From contig JACPFU010000014.1 of the NCBI GenBank assembly GCA_016182785.1, positions 174,604 through 238,603 on the forward strand: DNA of 64,000 nucleotides, read 5' to 3'. The stretch comes from Lysobacterales bacterium (GTDB taxonomy: Bacteria; Pseudomonadota; Gammaproteobacteria; Xanthomonadales; Ahniellaceae). The notes under the pieces were generated by a model. It worked only from the letters and a program-made list of their open reading frames with translations, was not told the origin of the DNA and did not search any database. The position numbers and the translations under genes were made by a program. Shown in pieces: positions 8,936 through 17,522 of the stretch. Position 1 is the stretch's first letter; each line of letters opens with the position of its first letter.

Positions 8936-9561
8936 GCATCCCTCCGGTGTTGCTCGGCCAGGCGCTGCACTGCAAGTTCGGAAAGCCCTTCCGCACGCAG
9001 CGCCGAAAGTGCTGCAGCCTCGTCGATCAGGCCCAGGCTCAAGTCCGCGCCGACGCGATTGATGCGCTCGCTGCGCGCGATGTCCGCGCGACGCGGGCCG
9101 GCATCAGGCCCGTTGGAGCCGGCGGCGCGGTGCTGACCTTTGCGACGCCCTTCTTCGAGATCGGCCTCGGCCTTCGCTGCGCTCTTTTCGGCGAGGCTCG
9201 CAACGATCTCCAGGAGATAGCCGTGGCTCTTGAGCGGCAGCGTCAGCTTGTTGCCGTTGCGCAGCTCGACCATCTGCTCGAGGCCGGCTTGCCACACTGC
9301 GAGCGGCGCTGCGCGGTCCATGCCGCCACGCGTCACCATCGCGCTGTCGATCATCGGCTTCAGCTCAGCCAGCAGCTTCTGCAGTCGGTCAAACGACAGC
9401 GCGCGATTCGGCGACCGAAACATGGCCAGGTAGTCGACCAGCGGCCGCGAAATAGCGCTGGGCATCGCCAGGGCAGCAGCGATCATCGAGCGCGCGGCGT
9501 CGGCGCCGAGGAAGGCGTCGAGCGAGTTTTCGGCATGGCAAGCTGGGCAACGGAGTTTCAC
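8932..9561 (-). CDS. Early phage protein with N-terminal zinc ribbon
   Basis: 209 aa from a GTG that overlaps the upstream stop. The N-terminus KLRCPACHAENSLDAFLG has a CxxC knuckle of a zinc-ribbon type. The middle (MFRSPNRALSFDRLQKLLAE, WQAGLEQMVELRNGNKLTL) is a helical block seen in proteins encoded just after the transposition ATPase in BcepMu-like phages. The C-terminal part is a charged coiled coil. Function is unknown. Confidence 0.65.
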   Translation of the reverse strand: MKLRCPACHAENSLDAFLGADAARSMIAAALAMPSAISRPLVDYLAMFRSPNRALSFDRLQKLLAELKPMIDSAMVTRGGMDRAAPLAVWQAGLEQMVELRNGNKLTLPLKSHGYLLEIVASLAEKSAAKAEADLEEGRRKGQHRAAGSNGPDAGPRRADIARSERINRVGADLSLGLIDEAAALSALRAEGLSELAVQRLAEQHRRDA

Positions 9562-9821
9562 TTCATCGCCCTCCGCAGCCGGAGCGAAACCGGGCTGTCG
9601 TGCGACTGATGGTGCAGCGGCTCGAGCAGGTGCTCGCCGTGGAGTTGAAACTGCGGCAGCTCGCGCTCGATGCGGTCCTGCAGCGCAGCTGCCTTCGCGG
9701 CGTCGAGCTTGCGCGCCCGCATCGCCGGCGACAGATGCATGAACTGCTCGAACGTGCCGCCCTGCAGCCACGCGATGAACTCGTCGGCCCAGTAGTTGAG
9801 GTGCTCGTCGGAGACACGCAT
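9558..9821 (-). CDS. Small early phage protein, unknown
   Basis: 87 aa, directly after the ATPase gene and overlapping the next gene. Helical, with a cluster of His near the end. No family recognised. Packing between two overlapping genes supports expression. Confidence 0.5.
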   Translation of the reverse strand: MRVSDEHLNYWADEFIAWLQGGTFEQFMHLSPAMRARKLDAAKAAALQDRIERELPQFQLHGEHLLEPLHHQSHDSPVSLRLRRAMK

Positions 9822-9823
9822 GG

Positions 9824-11083
9824 TCAGACCTGCGCAATCAGCTTGGCGTCCACGCGTTCGAAGCCAAGCTCGGCGGCCTGGTTCATTGCGCGAATCAGCA
9901 TGTTGTTGACGACCAGCGGATAGACGTTGGACTCGACGTCGTTGCTGTTGCGCCGCCGCTGCGTGAGCTTCTCGCGGATGGCGTCGTAGGCGTCGGGCGC
10001 CAGCACGGTGGTCGCGTCCACATTCACGCGGCGGAACTTCAGTGCCACGTAGTCCTCGAGGTGCCGGTCAATGGTCGGCAGGGTCGCGATCTCGCAGCGG
10101 CGGATGAACTCGCGCGCATCAAAGTTGCGACGCTCATCGAGTAGGTTGCGCAGTTCGGGCTGGCCGATCAGCACCACGCTCACCAGGCGCTTGAAGCCGT
10201 CCTCCATTTCCCAGAAGCGCTTCAGCAGCTTGATGATGAAGTTCGTGAGGTCATGCGCCTCTTCGAACATCAGCACGTGGCTGTTGCCCGCACGCGCGCT
10301 GGCCATCAGCAGGCGCTCGACCTGACGCGCCTTGGCTTCGAGCGACTGGCGCGGCGTTTCCGAACTCAGGTCGCCGATAATCGCGTCGCAGATGTGGCCG
10401 CTGCAGATCTTCGTCTTGTCGATCGTGCGCGGCTGGATCACGACGATGGGGTCGTCGTCGCGGCGGATGCGTTCTTGGAACGCTCGGCGTAGCACTGACT
10501 TGCCAGCACCGCTCTCGCCGATCACGGCGACGATGCCGCCGTGTTTCGCCGCGTAGTACATCGACTCGCTCACGTACCGCTGGTCGGCAGTCATGAACAC
10601 GTCCTGCGGGCCTTGCACGTCGTCTTGGAAGGGATGGCGAACCAACTTGAATTGCGAACGGGCGGCGGGTGACAGCATTTCGGGCTCCGGAAGTTCGAGA
10701 CGGGGTTCTTGTTGCGGCGTGGCTGCTTCGCGCAGCGCCTTCTTCGTAGGTGGTTTGTCGAGCGGGTTGCGCGGCGTGGGTGGCGTGTCGTCCTGCTCGT
10801 GCAGCCACACATGTTCCAGCTCAGCCTCGGGCACGCCGTGTTCGCGCAGGAAGGCCTCGGTTGTGGCGCGCACGTCGGCGTCGCGCATCACTGCCGGCAT
10901 CCAGCCGCGCAGCAACAGCAGAGACATGTCGGCCGGAGAAATCGGCTGGCCGACCATCCGGCCCGACTGGCGCAGCAGCCGCACGCGCAGGTGCGCGAAC
11001 TGGATGTCGTGCTTGACCAGCACACCGCGCAGGCGAAGCGGGTTGGCGCTGCGCGTGGAGGCGACCGGCCGGCCGGCGTTCAT
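9824..11083 (-). CDS. AAA+ transposition ATPase (MuB/TniB/ExeA-like)
   Basis: 419 aa. ATG overlaps the preceding stop (ATGA). Walker A GESGAGKS at residues 189-196 and a Walker B-like VLMFEEAHDL at about 270-279, followed by VSVVLIGQPELRNLL, the sensor-type block of ExeA/TniB ATPases. Residues 1-140 are probably a separate DNA- or protein-binding region. In Mu and Tn7/Tn552-type elements this ATPase binds target DNA, stimulates the transposase and prevents self-insertion. It follows the transposase gene with two small genes in between, unlike Mu where A and B are adjacent. Confidence 0.88.
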   Translation of the reverse strand: MNAGRPVASTRSANPLRLRGVLVKHDIQFAHLRVRLLRQSGRMVGQPISPADMSLLLLRGWMPAVMRDADVRATTEAFLREHGVPEAELEHVWLHEQDDTPPTPRNPLDKPPTKKALREAATPQQEPRLELPEPEMLSPAARSQFKLVRHPFQDDVQGPQDVFMTADQRYVSESMYYAAKHGGIVAVIGESGAGKSVLRRAFQERIRRDDDPIVVIQPRTIDKTKICSGHICDAIIGDLSSETPRQSLEAKARQVERLLMASARAGNSHVLMFEEAHDLTNFIIKLLKRFWEMEDGFKRLVSVVLIGQPELRNLLDERRNFDAREFIRRCEIATLPTIDRHLEDYVALKFRRVNVDATTVLAPDAYDAIREKLTQRRRNSNDVESNVYPLVVNNMLIRAMNQAAELGFERVDAKLIAQV

Positions 11084-11367
11084 GGCCCCACCCGGTAGCG
11101 CGAAGCACCGACCTGCGTAAGCACTGTCACGGGAACGTTGCGGTCGTACTTCACGATGTGGCCCCGCATCACGCCCTGGTGCGCAGCCCGGTCATCGACG
11201 TCGACGATCACGCACCAGCGGCTGCGCGCCTCGCCCACTTCGATGTTGCCGGTGCAGAGCGGCGCGAGGACAACGTGCAGATTGGAGGGAATGGCGAACG
11301 TCGTGCCGAGCAATACGGTGCCGACGGTCGGAGAGGGAAGCTCGGCTTGGTGGGCGGCGGCGAGCAT
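11080..11367 (-). CDS. Small early phage protein, unknown
   Basis: 95 aa between transposase and ATPase, overlapping the ATPase start. Beta-rich, with motifs GTVLLGTTFAIP and WCVIVDVDDRAAHQGVMRGH. No family recognised. Its place inside the transposition operon suggests an accessory role. Confidence 0.5.
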   Translation of the reverse strand: MLAAAHQAELPSPTVGTVLLGTTFAIPSNLHVVLAPLCTGNIEVGEARSRWCVIVDVDDRAAHQGVMRGHIVKYDRNVPVTVLTQVGASRYRVGP

Positions 11368-11371
11368 GGCG

Positions 11372-11704
11372 TCAACCTCTCGTCGTTTCGGCTTCTACGA
11401 AGGCCGCAGGCTCGACCTGGCGCAGCGGGATGACGCGTTCCTGTGACGACAGGTGCAGAATCGTGCCAGCGCGGATGGTGCGGTCTTCCGGCACCGCGAT
11501 GACGACGGCGACAACCGGCGCACCGGCACCCGCGATGCCGAAGCCGGCGATGGCATGGAAGTCGCCGGCACCGCGCGCCTCGGCGATGCGATTGGCGCGC
11601 GTCAGGACCACGTCGGGCGAGTGGTCAAGCACGAAGGGCATGCCCGGCTCGACGTCGGTGACGATGGGACGAAGTTGGTTCGACAGCGTGATGGTGGCTT
11701 TCAC
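11372..11704 (-). CDS. Small early phage protein, unknown
   Basis: 110 aa. GTG start overlaps the transposase stop (GTGA). Predicted beta-rich (TITLSNQLRPIVTDVEPGMP; GAGAPVVAVVIAVPED). Both this and the next gene separate the transposase from its ATPase. No homology recognised. Confidence 0.5.
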   Translation of the reverse strand: MKATITLSNQLRPIVTDVEPGMPFVLDHSPDVVLTRANRIAEARGAGDFHAIAGFGIAGAGAPVVAVVIAVPEDRTIRAGTILHLSSQERVIPLRQVEPAAFVEAETTRG

Positions 11705-13470
11705 GATACGGCCCTCAGGTGGCGGGTGGTGGTGGAAACACTGGCGGGTGCGTTGATGCGCTCTGCGAGCGCATTGATCTCGTCTTCCGGCACGCCTGCC
11801 GGGAACAGCTGCGCGACGAGCGCGTTTTCCTCAGGCGTGATGCGCCTTCGAAGAATGGAAGCCAGCGCCTTCAGCGCGGCCACGTGATCCAGCGGCTTCA
11901 GCTCGATCTGCACCGGCGTAGGCACGTCCATTTCGGTGCCGCGGCGCTGCATGAACTGAGGGAGTTGCGACTTGCGATCGGCAATGTGCTTGTAGGGATC
12001 GATTGCGCCGTCAAAGGCCACACGCCCGCGCTTGCGGGCTGCGATCGCTTCGTTCTCATCGCGCGTGCCGAACGCCATCTCGCGAAGATCTTTGCGAGCC
12101 ACATCGACAGGGCGTTCTACGTGCGGCTTGTATTCCTCACCGATCGTGGCTGCGCCTTCGTAGAACCCGAATTGATCCTTTTGCATCGGCGTGCATTCGG
12201 TGTAGCGCTCGATGCCGCCACGATCCTTAGCGATGACCCAGACATTCGGCTTCCGGTGCGCGTTGGTCGATACGCGTACCTGGTCGCCAGCGCTGAGGTC
12301 AGCGATGTGCTCGACGCTGTACCGCAGGCCGCCGAAAGAAACGCAGAGGTCTCCGGTGATCTTGCGTTCCACCGGTGCGCTATTCAGGAGCATGCGCAGC
12401 TCTTCGGCGGGCGGACCGATCAGCAGCTGCTCCGACCGGATCATCTGCCACGCGCCATATCGCGTATGGCCGTGACGCGAGCAGATCGCCATCGAGTTAA
12501 GGTCGATCTGCCAGTCGTCAACGAGCCGATTCAGTTCCTCAATCGTCGGCACGCCCATGAACGCAAGGCCGCTCTCAAACTGGCACTCGACCAGGTTGTT
12601 GGCGTTCTCCACGCCGCCCTTGGCCCGCGCTGCGCGCGCCTTGTGGGTTTCGTGTCGAACACCGAGGTGCGAGAACATGTTCTTGATCGGCGCGCTTCGA
12701 TTCGCACTGCCCTTGTCCCAATAGATCAAGCTGGGCCAGCCGTGCATCAGAAAGCGGTCGCGTTTGCTGGTCGCTTCAACCAGGAAGTCGAACAGCACTT
12801 CCGTCGACTCGCCAGGTGTTTCGAAATAGCGGACGAAGATCGCGCTGCTCGCGTGGTCCCACTGGACGTAGCGCCACAGCTTCTTGCTTCGATGCAGAAT
12901 CTCGAGGTTCTCGAGCTTGTTCTTGTAGATCAGCTCGTCGTCCGCGCGCATGACGCCGACGCGACCATCGGGCAGCCTGTAGAGCACGCACAAGCTGGGA
13001 TCGATTTCCCAAACGTGGTTCGGGTGGTTGCTGCGCAAGCGCACGTGTGCAGATGGCCGCTCAACCTGCCGGAAGTGCACCTTGAGCTGCATCATGCGCC
13101 GCGCCATCGTGCGCTCGCTGCATGCGACCGTGAGCAAGCCGTTGGCCCGGGCTTTCTGCATCGCCGCGCCGATCGACATCAGCCGCTTGTCGTTGTCTCG
13201 GTACGCCGCTGAGATGATGCCGGCGACCTTCATCACTTCTTTGTCTGGTACGGCCGACCGGCCAGCGTCATTGCGTTGCTTCCGATCACTGGCGTAGCCG
13301 AGCGATTTCAGGTCTTGCCACACAGCTTGCGGCGAACAGCTGAGCTTGTTCGCCGCATCGCGCACCAGCGCGCCGCGCGATCCGTGCGAGCCATCGTCTT
13401 CCAGCTTCAGCATGAGCGGCTGAAGGATGGACAGTCGGACGGCATCGATTGGGCGAATGCGCGGCGCCAT
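11701..13470 (-). CDS. DD(35)E transposase of the phage
   Basis: 589 aa. The ATG at 13470 follows a GGAGGAAG ribosome site that overlaps the end of the previous gene; a longer frame upstream is not used. The rve-type catalytic core shows D157 (VWEIDPS), D252 (IYWDKGSAN) and E288 (KGGVENANN), with 35 residues between the last two, the classic DDE spacing. N-terminal residues 1-140 contain HTH-like segments for end binding; the C-terminal part after about 400 has a beta-barrel region and basic tail as in Mu A C-terminal. It catalyses integration and replicative transposition at the boxed ends. By ends and partner ATPase it is closer to Tn552/BcepMu than to Mu A. Confidence 0.9.
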   Translation of the reverse strand: MAPRIRPIDAVRLSILQPLMLKLEDDGSHGSRGALVRDAANKLSCSPQAVWQDLKSLGYASDRKQRNDAGRSAVPDKEVMKVAGIISAAYRDNDKRLMSIGAAMQKARANGLLTVACSERTMARRMMQLKVHFRQVERPSAHVRLRSNHPNHVWEIDPSLCVLYRLPDGRVGVMRADDELIYKNKLENLEILHRSKKLWRYVQWDHASSAIFVRYFETPGESTEVLFDFLVEATSKRDRFLMHGWPSLIYWDKGSANRSAPIKNMFSHLGVRHETHKARAARAKGGVENANNLVECQFESGLAFMGVPTIEELNRLVDDWQIDLNSMAICSRHGHTRYGAWQMIRSEQLLIGPPAEELRMLLNSAPVERKITGDLCVSFGGLRYSVEHIADLSAGDQVRVSTNAHRKPNVWVIAKDRGGIERYTECTPMQKDQFGFYEGAATIGEEYKPHVERPVDVARKDLREMAFGTRDENEAIAARKRGRVAFDGAIDPYKHIADRKSQLPQFMQRRGTEMDVPTPVQIELKPLDHVAALKALASILRRRITPEENALVAQLFPAGVPEDEINALAERINAPASVSTTTRHLRAVS

Positions 13471-13475
13471 CGCGG

Positions 13476-14336
13476 TTACTTCCTCCGACCCTTCGACTCG
13501 ACGCTCACGTCCTGCAGCCGAGCGACGCGCTTGGCAATCAGCTCGACGCTGGCGGTGATCTGCTCCTGAGTGGCGGCGGCCATGACGTGCCCAGCCGACT
13601 GCTGGATCGCGCGAAGCTCGCTCACGAGCCGTTCGCACTCCGCGAGGGCTTTGATTGCATCCGTCGCCGCCGTGCCGAATTCCGACATCAAGGTGCGCGA
13701 CTGCTCGACTGCGGGGTCCGCTTCGGGCCGGCTGTCGATCTGGCGTTCCAGCTCCTCGATTCGCTTCTGCCGGCGTTGGATGATCTTGTCCCGCGCGGCC
13801 AGTTGTTGCGCTGCCTCCTCACGTTCCTTCTTGAACTCAGCATGCAACTGGCGAACGGACTTCCCGGCGAATTCGCTGATCTTTTCGTCGTCGTACGCCA
13901 GGTCTTTGACATCGTCCTCGGAATACGAACCAAACACGGCGATGGCCTTCGAAGTGCCGAGCGCCTCGTACACCTTGCGATGCGCAGCGCTCTTGCCGAC
14001 GTCGCGTGCAAACTTCATCGCGGCATAGGCACTCCGTTCGCCAACGCCGATCTGTTCCAGGGCCCAGCGAAACGTCGACGCAGGCTCATTGGCACGGATG
14101 GCCAACAGCGCGCTGCCCATGACCAGCATGGCGCGTGCCGTATCAATGGCCGCGCCCTTGCCCATTTCGACGAAGCCGGCGAGCGAGTACTGAACCGTGA
14201 TGCCGGCGTTTTGAAGGACAGCGCTCGCTTCGGCGGAAAAGGCCGCGAGCTTGGCCTGCTCGGCGCGCGAGACCTTCGCGCCGTCAGCGTTGATCTCGGC
14301 GGGTACGGTTGCAGGTGGATGAGAGGGTCGAGCCAA
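13476..14336 (-). CDS. Coiled-coil protein upstream of the transposase (DUF3102-like)
   Basis: 286 aa, TTG start at 14336 preceded by GGAGAA. Residues about 40-130 contain LAGFVEMGKGAAIDTARAML and FRWALEQIGVGERSAYAAM, reminiscent of the DUF3102 phage family. A highly charged coiled coil (about 160-210) follows. It ends 5 bp before the transposase start. A role in assembling or regulating the transposition complex is inferred from position. Confidence 0.6.
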   Translation of the reverse strand: MARPSHPPATVPAEINADGAKVSRAEQAKLAAFSAEASAVLQNAGITVQYSLAGFVEMGKGAAIDTARAMLVMGSALLAIRANEPASTFRWALEQIGVGERSAYAAMKFARDVGKSAAHRKVYEALGTSKAIAVFGSYSEDDVKDLAYDDEKISEFAGKSVRQLHAEFKKEREEAAQQLAARDKIIQRRQKRIEELERQIDSRPEADPAVEQSRTLMSEFGTAATDAIKALAECERLVSELRAIQQSAGHVMAAATQEQITASVELIAKRVARLQDVSVESKGRRK

Positions 14337-14354
14337 GGGATTCTCCTGGTGTGA

Positions 14355-14666
14355 TCAGCGGGGTTCGCGCGAGTAGCGCTGTTCAATCTCAAGCGCCCGC
14401 GCCTTCATGCGCGTGATGCCGACGTGGAAGGCGTTCGAGACCTGCACGAGCCGAGGACCGAGTCGCCAACACTTGTTCTCAAGCTGCTCGACGAAGCCGG
14501 CGTGCTGGAGATTCCGCAGGTCATTGAAGAGGCGCGAGTCGCTCGACTTGACCGCCTTCGCAATCGCGCTCTGCGCGACGCCGAACTCTTCCTGTCCGGC
14601 CAGCACCATCAAGACCTGGCAGATGCGCTGCTGCGCGTTGTTGACCTTGAAGCTGCTGGGGGTCAT
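14355..14666 (-). CDS. Small winged-helix regulator
   Basis: 103 aa; ATG at 14666 overlaps the previous stop (ATGA) and has GGGGAG upstream. The core FGVAQSAIAKAVKSSDSRLFNDLRNLQHAGFVEQ is an IclR-like winged helix, in which the recognition helix is followed by a wing (NKCWRLGPRLVQ). A long helix at the C-terminus may dimerise. Probably regulates early transcription. Confidence 0.65.
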   Translation of the reverse strand: MTPSSFKVNNAQQRICQVLMVLAGQEEFGVAQSAIAKAVKSSDSRLFNDLRNLQHAGFVEQLENKCWRLGPRLVQVSNAFHVGITRMKARALEIEQRYSREPR

Positions 14667-14911
14667 GCCTGATCTCCCCGCTCTTGAGGCGTGAAGATCA
14701 GATTGATCGCGGTCTGAACGCCGTCGCTTGCCTCTCGTGCGAAGTCCAGTTGGTGCCTTGCGCACTCGAGGTAGGCGCTATGGTGGGTCGTCAACCACGT
14801 CACGAGATTGTTGATCGCGAGCACGACATATGCTTCCTGCGCGTTCTCAAGGCCGTCGCGGATGGTTCGATGCGCCTGTTCGCGCGGTCCGAGAAAGGGA
14901 TTCGTATTCAA
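14663..14911 (-). CDS. Small early phage protein
   Basis: 82 aa. TTG start at 14911 overlaps the upstream stop, with GGAG 8 nt before it; no ATG fits. Helical with aromatic residues (AYVVLAINNLVTWLTTHHSA). Family not recognised. Translational coupling on both sides supports it. Confidence 0.5.
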   Translation of the reverse strand: MNTNPFLGPREQAHRTIRDGLENAQEAYVVLAINNLVTWLTTHHSAYLECARHQLDFAREASDGVQTAINLIFTPQERGDQA

Positions 14912-15375
14912 AGTTTCAGCTCCGGTTGGTGGTGGCGTTCGACGTTGCCCCGCTCTGTGGCGAGCGCTTCCATTGCGGCGGTAAGAGCGGCGAGCGTTTC
15001 GCCCTGCGTGCGCTTGCCGCCGGTGAACTCGATGAGGGCCTGCACGGCCTCGGTGCAGCTGGCTTGGAGCGCTGCGATGTCGGCGACTGCCGCACATCGT
15101 CCGGTGGGCATGGCCACTGTGAGCAGGTGCGCGGACGTGGCCAAGTAGCGCGTGACGAAGTCGGCACCGCACGCATGCTCGAAGCTGCGCAGCAGCCGCA
15201 CCGGCATCGAGCCGCTCTCCATCCACTTGTAGAGCGCCCACTTCGACGGCAGGCCCATGCGGTCAGCGATGCGATCGACGCTCAGCTGCTGCTGTTCGCG
15301 CCCGTACTCGATGCAAGCTTCGAACGCCTCCTGGAGGCTCGATGCAGCGAAGCGCTTCCAATTCCTGCGCGTCAT
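14908..15375 (-). CDS. Phage regulatory protein with HTH-like segment
   Basis: 155 aa from ATG 15375 with GGAG upstream. QQLSVDRIADRMGLPSKWAL followed by YKWMESGSMPVRLLR reads as a helix-turn-helix in its N-terminal half. The remainder is helical (about 90-140). Comparable proteins lie near ner in BcepMu-type phages. Likely a DNA-binding early regulator. Confidence 0.55.
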   Translation of the reverse strand: MTRRNWKRFAASSLQEAFEACIEYGREQQQLSVDRIADRMGLPSKWALYKWMESGSMPVRLLRSFEHACGADFVTRYLATSAHLLTVAMPTGRCAAVADIAALQASCTEAVQALIEFTGGKRTQGETLAALTAAMEALATERGNVERHHQPELKL

Positions 15376-15480
15376 TGGCGGGCTCCAGCAGCAACGCGGG
15401 CTGCGGGCTTCCAATCTCGTGTTGATTTTGCTGTTGCGGAAAATGGTTCCGCGTGGCAAAAAGTCGGCATGTGCGATTCA

Positions 15481-15888
15481 TCAACCACGCGAGACCCCCC
15501 GGCGTTTCTTGCTAGCTGCTGCTTCGGCATCGCCCAGTACGTTGAGCAGTGCGGTGTGCGCGCTACGAAACGCATCGAGGGCCGTCTGCACCGGCGACCT
15601 CGGCAGGTCGATGCGAAGCCGCATCACGTGTTCTCGATCGATGCCGACCGCTTCGCATTGCGAGATGAGCGATTCGAAATGCGCTGCGGCGGATTGCGCA
15701 GCACTGAACCTGCTGAAGAGGTCCGGCCAGTTCAGCGGCGGCAAGCGCCCGTAGTCGGCGTAGCCCCACTGGAAGTCGAACGCTCGGCGCGCCTCTTCGA
15801 TCGCACTGGACGCCTTCCAGTAGGCGAGTTGCGCCTCAGCGCACTTCGCGATCTGCTCAGGAGTGAGCGCGCAAGCAGAGTGCGTCAT
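15481..15888 (-). CDS. Small early phage protein, unknown
   Basis: 135 aa, starting 3 bp after the Ner-like stop, so probably co-translated. Helical with Trp/Tyr-rich centre and a basic C-terminal tail (SKKRRGVSRG). No family recognised. Confidence 0.5.
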   Translation of the reverse strand: MTHSACALTPEQIAKCAEAQLAYWKASSAIEEARRAFDFQWGYADYGRLPPLNWPDLFSRFSAAQSAAAHFESLISQCEAVGIDREHVMRLRIDLPRSPVQTALDAFRSAHTALLNVLGDAEAAASKKRRGVSRG

Positions 15889-15891
15889 GGC

Positions 15892-16251
15892 TCAGGCCGC
15901 CTTCTTGCTGGCGGCGTCGGGCTTCGCCGTTTCGAACTCATGCGCGAATGCCGTGATTCGTTGCTGTCGCTCTGCCGCTGGTACGTGGCGGCGTCGAATT
16001 TCTATGCGTTCCCCGTTGGGCGAGTACCACTGCGGCCAAATTTCGTGCAGCGGCTTTTTCAGCAGCACGGCGATACGGTTCTCAATACGACGAGATCGAC
16101 TGCGCCCGTTGATCACCGCGTGAATTGCAGGCGGCGTAATCGATTGGCGCTTACCCGTAGCGTCCGGCTTCCGGCGTGCAATGCCGCGCGCAATGTCGGC
16201 GAGTCCGTAGCCCCCGGAACGCAGCAGAAATTGGATGAGCAGTGGCGACAT
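15892..16251 (-). CDS. ner: Ner/Nlp-family DNA-binding protein, first early gene
   Basis: 119 aa. The segment ITPPAIHAVINGRSRSRRIE, followed by NRIAVLLKKPLHEIWPQWY, is the characteristic Ner/Nlp (SfsB) helix-turn-helix block. In Mu, Ner turns down early and repressor transcription once lytic growth has begun. Mu Ner is 75 aa; here about 40 extra C-terminal residues exist. It is the first gene leftward from the control region at 16252-16343 and faces a paralogous gene, so both may bind the same operators. Confidence 0.82.
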   Translation of the reverse strand: MSPLLIQFLLRSGGYGLADIARGIARRKPDATGKRQSITPPAIHAVINGRSRSRRIENRIAVLLKKPLHEIWPQWYSPNGERIEIRRRHVPAAERQQRITAFAHEFETAKPDAASKKAA

Positions 16252-16343
16252 GAAGTTGTTCCGAGGTCGAGACGTTCACACATATTGTTTCTAGTAACGA
16301 ACGATACTGCGAACGTTTGCAGCCGTCAACATGGGGGTGCCGC
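16252..16343. promoter_or_regulatory. Divergent control region between early operon and putative repressor
   Basis: 92 bp between divergent starts and less GC-rich than its surroundings. It holds an inverted repeat GACGTTC (16271-16277) and GAACGTT (16311-16317), and a CTAGTAACGAACG segment (16291-16303) that resembles the first half of the late element TTAGTAACACRCG. Early leftward and repressor rightward promoters must lie here; I cannot assign -10/-35 boxes with confidence. Confidence 0.65.
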
Positions 16344-16940
16344 TTGCATCCCGTAGACATTCGTTCAGCGCTCAAGAAGGCCGGCTACACCGCGGAGAAG
16401 GTGGCGTCAGACCTGGGGGTGACTGGTCCCGCGGTGCGAAACGCGATTGACAGCAAGACTCGATCTCGTCGAGTCGAAGAGCGGATCAGCGAGATCACGC
16501 AAATTGCGCTTTGGGAGTTGTGGCCAAAGTGGTATCAGGCCCCGGCGGGCACAAAGGCGCCGGCCGTTGTTGGCGTTTCTCGGATTCATCCGCAAACGCT
16601 CAGCTTCGTGCTTCGCGCAATCGAGGCGGAGTTGGAATCGCGCGTCCGCACGTTGGCGAAACCGTACGAAGTTCAGATGCAGCACGTCGCCATCGTCTAC
16701 AACATGCTAGGTGGCATCACGCAAGACGACCCGGATTTCGCAACGCGACTGCAGCTCGCGGCGAGCACGCACGTCGACGCGCATGCATATGACGGTGGTC
16801 CTGGGCTAGAGCACTACTTCCTTCGTCGCGTCTCTATGCCAGCGCAGTCCGGAACGGTGATCACTTCCACGGGGGCCGACGCGAAGATCGCTGGGCGCGA
16901 CATGGTTGGGGTTCAAATCAATACGAAGGGGAAGCGCTGA
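16344..16940 (+). CDS. Putative phage repressor with Nlp/Ner-type HTH
   Basis: 198 aa. The TTG at 16344 is chosen because it yields MHPVDIRSALKKAGYTAEKV, the canonical Nlp start; a TTG at 16317 is also possible. SKTRSRRVEERISEITQIAL plus WELWPKWY matches the HTH of the divergent Ner-like protein, so the two are paralogues. The C-terminal 110 residues are a different domain (helical, ending with ADAKIAGRDMVGVQI) that could mediate oligomerisation or signal sensing. Divergent orientation and position suggest it keeps lysogeny, in place of a Mu c-type repressor. No LexA-type peptidase motif is seen. Confidence 0.65.
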   Translation: MHPVDIRSALKKAGYTAEKVASDLGVTGPAVRNAIDSKTRSRRVEERISEITQIALWELWPKWYQAPAGTKAPAVVGVSRIHPQTLSFVLRAIEAELESRVRTLAKPYEVQMQHVAIVYNMLGGITQDDPDFATRLQLAASTHVDAHAYDGGPGLEHYFLRRVSMPAQSGTVITSTGADAKIAGRDMVGVQINTKGKR

Positions 16941-17022
16941 CAAGACCGATCGCAAAGCACCGCTATCAACCCGATCGACGCCGGGGGGCGATCATTCGAG
17001 GCTCAGAAGAAGGAATCGAACG

Positions 17023-17454
17023 ATGAACGCTTCACGGTTCGCACTACTCGTTGTCCTGGTTTCAACCCTATCCAGTTGCGCGATGTCTCCAGCGCAGCAG
17101 GCTTTCGTCGCGGATAGACAACAGCGCTTCTTGGACTCGCGCCCGAAGTGCTTTTCCGAGTCCGATTGTCAGCGCATGTGGGCGGCGGCTCAGAGCTGGG
17201 TCGCCACGCGCTGTGGCATGAAGATCCAGACGCTTTCCGACGCGATCATCCAGACGTTCAATTCAGTGGACGGAAACATGGCTTTGCATTGCAGCGTGGT
17301 TAAGGAACCGCTGCCAGGCAACGGCTACGTCGCCACCATCACGACGGGATGCGGCAACTTGTTCGGTTGCGCCGTCGATCCCTGGAACGCGGCATTCGAT
17401 TTCAACCGCGTGGTGCAGTCAGCGGCACCAGTCACCACGCCTGCTGCGCAGTAG
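17023..17454 (+). CDS. Phage-encoded lipoprotein
   Basis: 143 aa; ATG 17023 with AAGGA upstream. The signal peptide ends with the lipobox LSSC. The mature part has several Cys (SRPKCFSESDCQ, TRCGMK, HCSV, TGCGNLFGCAVD) fitting disulphides in the periplasm. Its location next to the repressor, outside the lysis/structure block, fits a lysogenic-conversion gene, possibly surface exclusion. No family recognised. Confidence 0.6.
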   Translation: MNASRFALLVVLVSTLSSCAMSPAQQAFVADRQQRFLDSRPKCFSESDCQRMWAAAQSWVATRCGMKIQTLSDAIIQTFNSVDGNMALHCSVVKEPLPGNGYVATITTGCGNLFGCAVDPWNAAFDFNRVVQSAAPVTTPAAQ

Positions 17455-17522
17455 CTGCAGTAGCTGCAGGATCACCAGGCCGCTCCGTGCGAGCGGATCA
17501 AGAATGAACTGGGGAAATAGTT

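Noticed and set aside
13471..13638. N-terminal 56-residue extension of the transposase
   Set aside because: It overlaps the upstream gene, is Arg-rich, and a GGAGGAAG ribosome site precedes the ATG at 13470.
16317..16343. TTG at 16317 as start of the repressor-like gene
   Set aside because: TTG at 16344 gives the canonical Nlp N-terminus; the extra nine codons lie in the control region.
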